DNA of 64,000 bases from Kibdelosporangium sp. MJ126-NF4. GTDB taxonomy: Bacteria; Actinomycetota; Actinomycetes; Mycobacteriales; Pseudonocardiaceae. Positions 58,979 to 64,000 of the stretch are shown piece by piece. The notes under the pieces were generated by a model. That model worked only from the letters and a program-made list of their open reading frames with translations. It had not been told where the DNA came from and made no database searches. A program made the position numbers and the translations under genes. Location: assembly GCF_000826545.1 (NCBI RefSeq), contig NZ_CDME01000014.1, positions 1 to 64,000 on the forward strand. Direction: 5' to 3'. Positions within the stretch are counted from its first letter, which is position 1; the number at the start of each line of letters is the position of its first letter.

Positions 58979-60823
58979 ATGTGGTCGAATTCGCCTCGAT
59001 GGCGAAAAACCGTGATCGGCGCCGCGGCGAGTCTGCTCGCCATCGGCGCGTTGACCTACAGCGGTGCCGCCAACACCGCGTATGCCGATGTGCGGACATT
59101 CGTCGACGCCAAGAAAGGCGCCGACGGCAAGCAGTACTGGGTGAAGAACCACCTCGTGACCAAGCAGGTCAAGGCCGCCGCCCAGGAAAAACAGCAGGGG
59201 CAGCGCAAGAAGTGGCTGCTGGTGTGGGCCGGTGACGAGAACATCGCCGACACCCTCGTCAAGGACCTGAAGAACCCGCCGGGCTCCCTCACGGGCGGGC
59301 TGAACAAGGTCACCAACGCCCTGCCTGGGCCGGACTTCCTCGCCGTGATCGACGCGACCGAGGGCTCGCCCGCCTACGGCAAGGTCGTCAACACCGCCAC
59401 GGTCGGACCACTGGTGGAGAACGAGCCACACCACATGCAGTACGTGTGGCACAAGGGCGACACCATCTACGCGGGCGCGTTGTTCGCCGCCGCGACGTAC
59501 ACGTTCGACGTGTCCGCGCTGCCCGAGTTGAAACTCAAGGGAATCAGCCTGCCGACGAACACACTCGGCGGCTCGGTGCCGGACGCGTACTGGACGTTGA
59601 AGGACGGCACGGCGTACGGCACCTACATGGGCGGCCCGGTGGTGCCCGGTCCGTACGTCTACGCCAACGGCCAGTCCGTGGTGGGCAACGGTTTCGCGGG
59701 CAGTCCCGGCGCGTTGATCCGGTTCGACCAGACAGGCAAGGTGCTGTCGCAGACGTCGGCCGCGACACCGCAGGGCGACAACGAGAAGCTCTGCGCGAAC
59801 CTGCCGAGGCTGGGCAAGCCCACCTGCGCCAACCCGCACGGGATCCAGGCCCGTGAGGACCTGAACACGTTGGTGACCAGCGACTACGCCGAGCCGCGCA
59901 ACATCATCCTCGACCCGGTCAAGGCCCCGTCGCCGTACCTGCGGCGGCCGACCGTCCGCACGTGGGACATCACCGAGCGGGACAAGCCGAAACTGCGGGC
60001 GGTGTCGTACCTGCAGAACGGGCCGCGCGCCGATCCCGCCGACCCGCTGCACCAGGAAAGCCGGGCGGTCATGGAGACGACCGTGACCAACCTGCCCGGT
60101 CACAAAGGCGCGTTCGCGCAGACCATGCAGGGCGGCGCGGTGCACTACACGCCGGACATCACCGCACCGGAACCGAAGTGGGTCGAGGTGTTCGACGACG
60201 GCGCCGCGAACAAGGCGATCCACCCGGGCAACGACTCGAACGGCGGTGGGTCCAACGGCGGCTGGATCCAGACCAGTCCGGACGACAAGTTCCTGTACCG
60301 GGCGATCTCCGGTCGCGGCAAGGGCGCGCTCGGTCCGGACGACCCCGGCACCACCGGTGGCGTGTACGTGCTCGACATCCGCAAGCTGCTGGCCGCGGGC
60401 CCGAACTTCCAGTGCCGGATCGACACGCTCGACGAGGCTCGTGGCGGCGGCGCGGAGGCCGACTGCCCGACGGTCGCGGGTGCCGCGCCGATCAATCCCG
60501 GACAGCCCGCGGCGGGCCCGCACTGGGGCGCGTACGACAACTTCAAGCTCGGCGAAGACGGTTTCTACCACGAAACCACGTCGCCGGAACGGCTCGCGGT
60601 GTCGAACTACTTCGTCGCACGGACCGGCCTTGACGGCGACCACAAGGTCAACGTTCTCAAGCTGGGCAAGGACGGCAAACTCGCACTGGACACCGCGTTC
60701 AAGGACGAGTTCACCGGTCAGACCGGCATCAACTTCAACCGCAAGCAGTGGCCGCACGGCGCGTTCGGCAACGCCAAGCCGCACTCGGAGCTGTTCGTCA
60801 TCGCGGACGCGGATGTGAAGTGA
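58979..60823 (+). CDS. Exported selenium-binding protein/methanethiol oxidase family protein
   Basis: 614 residues. Signal-like start (KTVIGAAASLLAIGALTYSG, ending AYA), then a beta-propeller-type protein. HHMQYVWHKGDTIYAGALFA, NPHGIQAREDLNTLVTSDYA, PRNIILDPVKAP and the C-terminal QWPHGAFGNAKPHSELFVIA match the SBP56 family, whose bacterial members (MtoX) oxidise methanethiol and use copper. AGGAG precedes ATG 58979. The domain order and His-rich motifs fit, but enzyme activity is not proven. It overlaps no gene; the next starts 2 bases after its stop. Confidence 0.83.
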   Translation: MWSNSPRWRKTVIGAAASLLAIGALTYSGAANTAYADVRTFVDAKKGADGKQYWVKNHLVTKQVKAAAQEKQQGQRKKWLLVWAGDENIADTLVKDLKNPPGSLTGGLNKVTNALPGPDFLAVIDATEGSPAYGKVVNTATVGPLVENEPHHMQYVWHKGDTIYAGALFAAATYTFDVSALPELKLKGISLPTNTLGGSVPDAYWTLKDGTAYGTYMGGPVVPGPYVYANGQSVVGNGFAGSPGALIRFDQTGKVLSQTSAATPQGDNEKLCANLPRLGKPTCANPHGIQAREDLNTLVTSDYAEPRNIILDPVKAPSPYLRRPTVRTWDITERDKPKLRAVSYLQNGPRADPADPLHQESRAVMETTVTNLPGHKGAFAQTMQGGAVHYTPDITAPEPKWVEVFDDGAANKAIHPGNDSNGGGSNGGWIQTSPDDKFLYRAISGRGKGALGPDDPGTTGGVYVLDIRKLLAAGPNFQCRIDTLDEARGGGAEADCPTVAGAAPINPGQPAAGPHWGAYDNFKLGEDGFYHETTSPERLAVSNYFVARTGLDGDHKVNVLKLGKDGKLALDTAFKDEFTGQTGINFNRKQWPHGAFGNAKPHSELFVIADADVK

Positions 60824-60825
60824 CC

Positions 60826-62502
60826 ATGGAGCACTCGCACGGTGGTCTTCCCGTCGAGACGTCGTCCGCGTGGCCGTTGTGGCTGCGGCTGGCGTTGCTG
60901 CTGACCACGGCGCTCGTCGCCGGGATCGGCTTCGCCCAGTCAGCTGAGCTGCCCCGGCGCGTCCGCAACGGGACGGTTGTGCTGGCCGCGGCGTCGGTCG
61001 CGTTGGCGCTGGTGTCCATTGTGGCCGTCGGTGTGAACGCGTACGGCGCGCTGGGACACGTGCTGCTGGTCAGCGCGGTGCCGTTGCTGCTGGGCAAACC
61101 CCGGTACGCACGGTGGGCCGCGGCTGCGCTGATCGTGCTGTTGGTGGCGGAAACGACCACCGGCGAGGGCTCCTCACTGCAGTTGGTGCTGGACACCGCC
61201 TATGTCGTCGCGGCGGTCGCGTGGATTGGTTACTCGTTGCTCGACCGTTCACGTCCGCTGTGGGTGTTCGGCGGTGTGTTGGTGGCCGCCGGGCTGATCC
61301 GGTTGGGGACGTCCGGCCTGGCGCTTGACCGCCGGATCTACTCGACCGCGCTCGGCTTGGTGCTGCTGGCCACCGCGCTCGTGCCGGTGGCCGGAATCCT
61401 GCTGTCCCGCAGGCACACGGGACGAGTCACGGCAGGTGCGGCGGTGGTGGGGCTGCTGTCGTGGAGTGCCGCCGCGGCCGTCCCCGCGCCGCCGGAACTG
61501 CCCGTTCCCGGCGTCCCCGTGCTCGTCGAGGCGAGTGTCGCCGGGCAGCGGATCCCGGTGCTGGTCAGCCCGCACCGGCCGGGGCGCAATCTGGTGCACG
61601 TCCCCGCGAGCGCCGGTGACGTGCAGGTGAGCGTGCCGGGTAGGCCACCGGTGCGGGCGTCACCGGTCGCGGGCACGGAAGGGTCGTGGGCCGAGGTCGA
61701 CCTGCCCTCGGGACGCGGCGAGGTGATGCTGGCCAAGGGTTCCGTGTCGACCTCGGTCGATGTGGACACCGGGGACCAGCCGGGCCCGTCCCTCGCGACA
61801 GGGGTGGACGGTCCCGAATGCGCCAGTGCCGCGTTGGGCGGTCTGCTCGCCGGGCGCCGGGCGGTACTGGCGCGGTGCCCGGCGTCCGCACTGTCCGATG
61901 AGGACTCGGATGCCCTGCGCAAGCTGGTGTCGTTCCTGGGTGCCCGTGGTGTCAAGGGGATCACGCTCATCTCGGACGACTCCGAGCGCAGTGTCCGCGC
62001 GGCGTCGGTTGTTCGGGACACCGCGGCGGGCGCGGGCATCCGGGTGGGCGGGGATCCACGGCAGGACAGCGCCCTGGTCGCCGTCTCCGGCTGGTCGGTC
62101 GCCGCGAGCACGTTGCCCAGGATCGCCGCGCAGCAGGCGGAGACACCGGTCCACCCGCACGGGATCTACGTGGCGCCGTGGCTGCTGAACACCCCGATCG
62201 GCACGTCCGTGACCACGTTCTCGGTGCCTCTTCGGTTCGATCCGCGCGAGGAGTCGGCAGTGGCCTACGCGGTCACGGTCGGCACCAGGTTCGGCGGCGA
62301 GAGCCCCACGATCGCCGGGTTCCACGCGTGGCGCGGACCGGTTCCGGTGTCGGGAACGCAGATGTACGCGGTGGCGCAGGTGACCGCGATGCCCATGGGA
62401 CCGGGCGAGGTGCACGCGCCCGGCATGCCCATGACCGAAGAGCTGGCAGGACAGTGGATCGCCAAGGCCACTGTCGTGCCTGTGAGTGCTCAACTCGACT
62501 GA
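60826..62502 (+). CDS. Polytopic membrane protein of the sulfur cluster (DUF6239-like)
   Basis: Seven or eight membrane helices in residues 15-235 (LWLRLALLLTTALVAGIGFA, NGTVVLAAASVALALVSIVA, GHVLLVSAVPLLLGKPRYAR, LWVFGGVLVAAGLIRLGTSG), then a long extracytoplasmic region with PAPPELPVPGVPV and a domain ending HAPGMPMTEELAGQWIAKAT. The N-terminus EHSHGGLPVE and late MPMGPGEVHAPGMPM are His/Met-rich, suggesting copper binding. I recall an actinomycete family called DUF6239 (natural product biosynthesis), not checked. It starts 2 bases after the MTO-like gene. Confidence 0.65.
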   Translation: MEHSHGGLPVETSSAWPLWLRLALLLTTALVAGIGFAQSAELPRRVRNGTVVLAAASVALALVSIVAVGVNAYGALGHVLLVSAVPLLLGKPRYARWAAAALIVLLVAETTTGEGSSLQLVLDTAYVVAAVAWIGYSLLDRSRPLWVFGGVLVAAGLIRLGTSGLALDRRIYSTALGLVLLATALVPVAGILLSRRHTGRVTAGAAVVGLLSWSAAAAVPAPPELPVPGVPVLVEASVAGQRIPVLVSPHRPGRNLVHVPASAGDVQVSVPGRPPVRASPVAGTEGSWAEVDLPSGRGEVMLAKGSVSTSVDVDTGDQPGPSLATGVDGPECASAALGGLLAGRRAVLARCPASALSDEDSDALRKLVSFLGARGVKGITLISDDSERSVRAASVVRDTAAGAGIRVGGDPRQDSALVAVSGWSVAASTLPRIAAQQAETPVHPHGIYVAPWLLNTPIGTSVTTFSVPLRFDPREESAVAYAVTVGTRFGGESPTIAGFHAWRGPVPVSGTQMYAVAQVTAMPMGPGEVHAPGMPMTEELAGQWIAKATVVPVSAQLD

Positions 62503-62516
62503 ACACGGAGGAACTC

Positions 62517-62720
62517 TTGCGCAAAGCAGTGATCGTCGCGATCTCAGTCCTTGGACTGAGCCTCGTGACCGGTGGCGTCGCCGCCGCCGAGACACCAGTC
62601 TGGGTACTTCCCGGTGACATTCTCGGCGGAGCGGATCTCGGCAGCGTGCTGGCGCCGACCATCGGCCTGCCCCAGGCCATCGCCCCGGTGTTCGACCTGC
62701 TCACGCTGGTCGGCGGCTGA
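62517..62720 (+). CDS. Small secreted peptide 1 (67 residues)
   Basis: TTG start at 62517 with GGAGG 5 bases upstream. Signal peptide RKAVIVAISVLGLSLVTGGV ending AAAE, then about 40 residues: ETPVWVLPGDILGGADLGSV, LAPTIGLPQAIAPVFDLLTL and GG. No cysteine, so not a disulfide toxin or a lipoprotein. Hydrophobic and probably membrane-associated. Follows the polytopic gene by 14 bases. Function unknown. Confidence 0.7.
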   Translation: MRKAVIVAISVLGLSLVTGGVAAAETPVWVLPGDILGGADLGSVLAPTIGLPQAIAPVFDLLTLVGG

Positions 62721-62731
62721 AAGGAAGTCAG

Positions 62732-62926
62732 ATGCGGAAGACCATCGCGGTGGTCGCGGCGACGCTGGTGCTCAGCGCGACCCCGGCCATGGCGGATCCG
62801 GTGATCGTCGACGAACCGGACACCAGCGGCCTGAACGACCTGTGGACGTTCACCCCGGCCGGAGTTCCGCTGTTCGGCCTGATCCAGTCGGTCGTCAAGG
62901 CACCGAACGGAATCGTCCCCCACTGA
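62732..62926 (+). CDS. Small secreted peptide 2 (64 residues)
   Basis: ATG 62732 with AAGGAAG upstream. Signal peptide RKTIAVVAATLVLSATPAMA, then DPVIVDEPDTSGLNDLWTFT and PAGVPLFGLIQSVVKAPNGI ending VPH. Similar in size and layout to the previous peptide, including the hydrophobic LFGLIQSVV tail, so the two may be distant paralogues or partners. No cysteine. Followed by a terminator-type hairpin. Confidence 0.72.
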   Translation: MRKTIAVVAATLVLSATPAMADPVIVDEPDTSGLNDLWTFTPAGVPLFGLIQSVVKAPNGIVPH

Positions 62927-62934
62927 ACCCTCTC

Positions 62935-62964
62935 AGGTCCCAGCCGCCCCGGCGGCTGGGACCT
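62935..62964. terminator. Terminator or attenuator hairpin before the YeeE gene
   Basis: AGGTCCCAGCCGCC and GGCGGCTGGGACCT are exact 14-bp arms with a 2-base loop, 9 bases after the peptide 2 stop. Reduced downstream transcription rather than a full stop is possible, since the transporter gene starts 25 bases later on the same strand. Confidence 0.6.
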
Positions 62965-62988
62965 TCCCCATGAGTGCAGGAGGTCCCG

Positions 62989-64000
62989 GTGACCACCACC
63001 CCTGAAACACAGCTGTTCCCCACCTCGTGTGCCGCGCCGGTGCCGGACCCGGCCGAGCCGGTGAAAGTCTTCCCGCTCGCGGCCGCTGGCGTGCTCGCGG
63101 CCGGATTGACCTGGTACGTCTGGGCTTCCTTCGGCTCGAAGCCAGCCGTGCTGCTCCTCCTCGGCCTCAGTCTCGGCCTTGCGCTGTTCCACTCCCGGTT
63201 CGGCTTCACCTCCGCGTGGCGCCAGCTGATCGCGGTCGGCAACGGCCAGGGCCTGCGGGCGCACACGTTGCTGCTCGGCACGGCGGCCACGCTGATCGCG
63301 TTGATCGTCTCGACCGGTTCCGGCCTGTTCGGCTCGGTTCCACAGGCCAGCGGCGGGCCGATCGGACTGGCGCTGTTCGCGGGTGCGGTGCTGTTCGCGA
63401 TCGGCATGCAGTTGGGCGGGGCGTGCGCGTCCGGCACGTTGTTCGCCGTCGGCTCGGGACAGTCCACGATCGTACTGACACTCGGCGGTTTCATCGCCGG
63501 GTCGGTCGTCTACACGTGGGCTTTCCCGCTGTTCAACGGATGGCCCGCGCTGCCGGGCGTGCTGCTGGCCGACCACGTCGGCTGGCTCGGCTCGTGGCTG
63601 ATCACGATCGGCGCGCTGGTGGCCATCGTGTGGGTCACCCGGCTTGTGCAGGCGCGGCGCACTCCGCCGCCGGTCGACGTGGTGCCGACCGCGCGCGGAT
63701 TCGCCAGGGTGTTGCGAGGTTCGTGGCCGGTTCTCGTCGGCGCTGTCGTGCTCGGTGTGCTCGCCGCCGCTGTTTTCCTGGTGTCCGGCGGGATCTGGGG
63801 CATCACGTTCGCGTTCGCCCTGTGGGGCGCCAAACTGCTGCAACTGTTCGGCCTGCACCCGGAGGCGTGGGAGTTCTGGCAGACCACGTCGAACGCGAAG
63901 GCGCTGGCCGCTCCGATCTGGGTGGACAAGACCAGCCTGACCAACATCGGGATCATGATCGGCGCGGCGGTCGCCGCCGCGGCGGCCGGTGCGTGGAAGA
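62989..64000 (+). CDS. YeeE/YedE-family sulfur transporter, cut by the window edge
   Basis: Reads open from GTG 62989 to the window end, 337 codons. Several membrane helices (LAAAGVLAAGLTWYVWASFG, LLLGTAATLIALIVSTGSGL, GLALFAGAVLFAIGMQLGGA) and the conserved cysteine in LGGACASGTLF, followed by GGFIAGSVVYTWAFPLFNGW. This is the YeeE/YedE family, whose members import thiosulfate or related sulfur species via conserved cysteines. AGGAGG 5 bases ahead of the GTG supports the start. Placed with a methanethiol-oxidase-like protein, it suggests a sulfur role for the whole set. Confidence 0.85.
   Translation, partial: MTTTPETQLFPTSCAAPVPDPAEPVKVFPLAAAGVLAAGLTWYVWASFGSKPAVLLLLGLSLGLALFHSRFGFTSAWRQLIAVGNGQGLRAHTLLLGTAATLIALIVSTGSGLFGSVPQASGGPIGLALFAGAVLFAIGMQLGGACASGTLFAVGSGQSTIVLTLGGFIAGSVVYTWAFPLFNGWPALPGVLLADHVGWLGSWLITIGALVAIVWVTRLVQARRTPPPVDVVPTARGFARVLRGSWPVLVGAVVLGVLAAAVFLVSGGIWGITFAFALWGAKLLQLFGLHPEAWEFWQTTSNAKALAAPIWVDKTSLTNIGIMIGAAVAAAAAGAWK

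Overview
This is a high-GC window with actinomycete style throughout: GTG and TTG starts, AGGAGG-type ribosome binding sites, ATGA/GTGA/TGATG stop-start overlaps, SARP/AfsR regulators, many TetR/XRE/ECF regulators, secreted hydrolases and a DasR-type operator. The gene set suggests a Pseudonocardiaceae-like soil filamentous bacterium (Kibdelosporangium, Lentzea or Amycolatopsis type). That placement is from gene style only. It is chromosomal: there is no phage, plasmid or conjugation module, no tRNA or rRNA, and no CRISPR array. The only transposon trace is a decayed tnpB.

Layout. 1-5.0 kb: edge of an XRE regulator behind a leader with competing hairpins, a SARP cut off in its Walker A, an uncharacterised actinobacterial protein, an ECF sigma factor, a Crp/Fnr regulator and a heptad-repeat protein coupled to a carboxylesterase. 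6.5-11.8 kb (minus): six overlapping genes for an acylated amino sugar nucleotide (Gfo/Idh dehydrogenase, SDR epimerase, two DegT aminotransferases, PglD-like and WlbB-like acyltransferases). 12-16.2 kb: LigD polymerase domain behind a TetR with twin operators, NTF2-like proteins, an NmrA protein and an XRE regulator. 16.2-22.8 kb: secreted TAP-type hydrolase, tnpB remnant, LexA-controlled DinB, VOC protein plus SigG-like sigma factor, secreted carboxylesterase. 22.8-25.6 kb: small unknown genes, a 39-bp tandem repeat, copy 1 of a structured dispersed repeat, a HipA-like/DUF3037 pair.

26-36.1 kb is a cryptic tailoring cluster. An AfsR-type regulator and a single-domain (p)ppGpp-hydrolase-like protein on the plus strand face an eight-gene minus operon: two LLM flavin monooxygenases, a GT1-type glycosyltransferase, four methyltransferase-like proteins (one lacking the SAM loop) and a two-repeat unknown protein. 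There is no polyketide, peptide or terpene scaffold gene. 36.2-44.3 kb is a membrane-domain module: ECF-like sigma, NfeD-like protein, flotillin and a 1,623-residue AAA+ ATPase.

44.5-58.5 kb: lipoprotein, copy 2 of the dispersed repeat in opposite orientation, GDPD-like esterase, DUF2165 protein, SAM methyltransferase, second TAP hydrolase, HtpG, tannase-family esterase, GNAT, AA10 LPMO with a dre site, M4 protease, and an XRE-TetR-reductase operon with a palindromic operator. 59-64 kb: a sulfur-linked set of exported selenium-binding/methanethiol-oxidase family protein, a polytopic membrane protein, two tiny secreted peptides and a YeeE/YedE transporter running off the edge.

The strongest leads for undescribed biology are the scaffold-less tailoring cluster, the sigma/NfeD/flotillin/AAA+ module, the sulfur/secreted-peptide operon, the 122-bp structured dispersed repeat with paired changes, and a family of terminator hairpins sharing the arm TCGTGAGTG.
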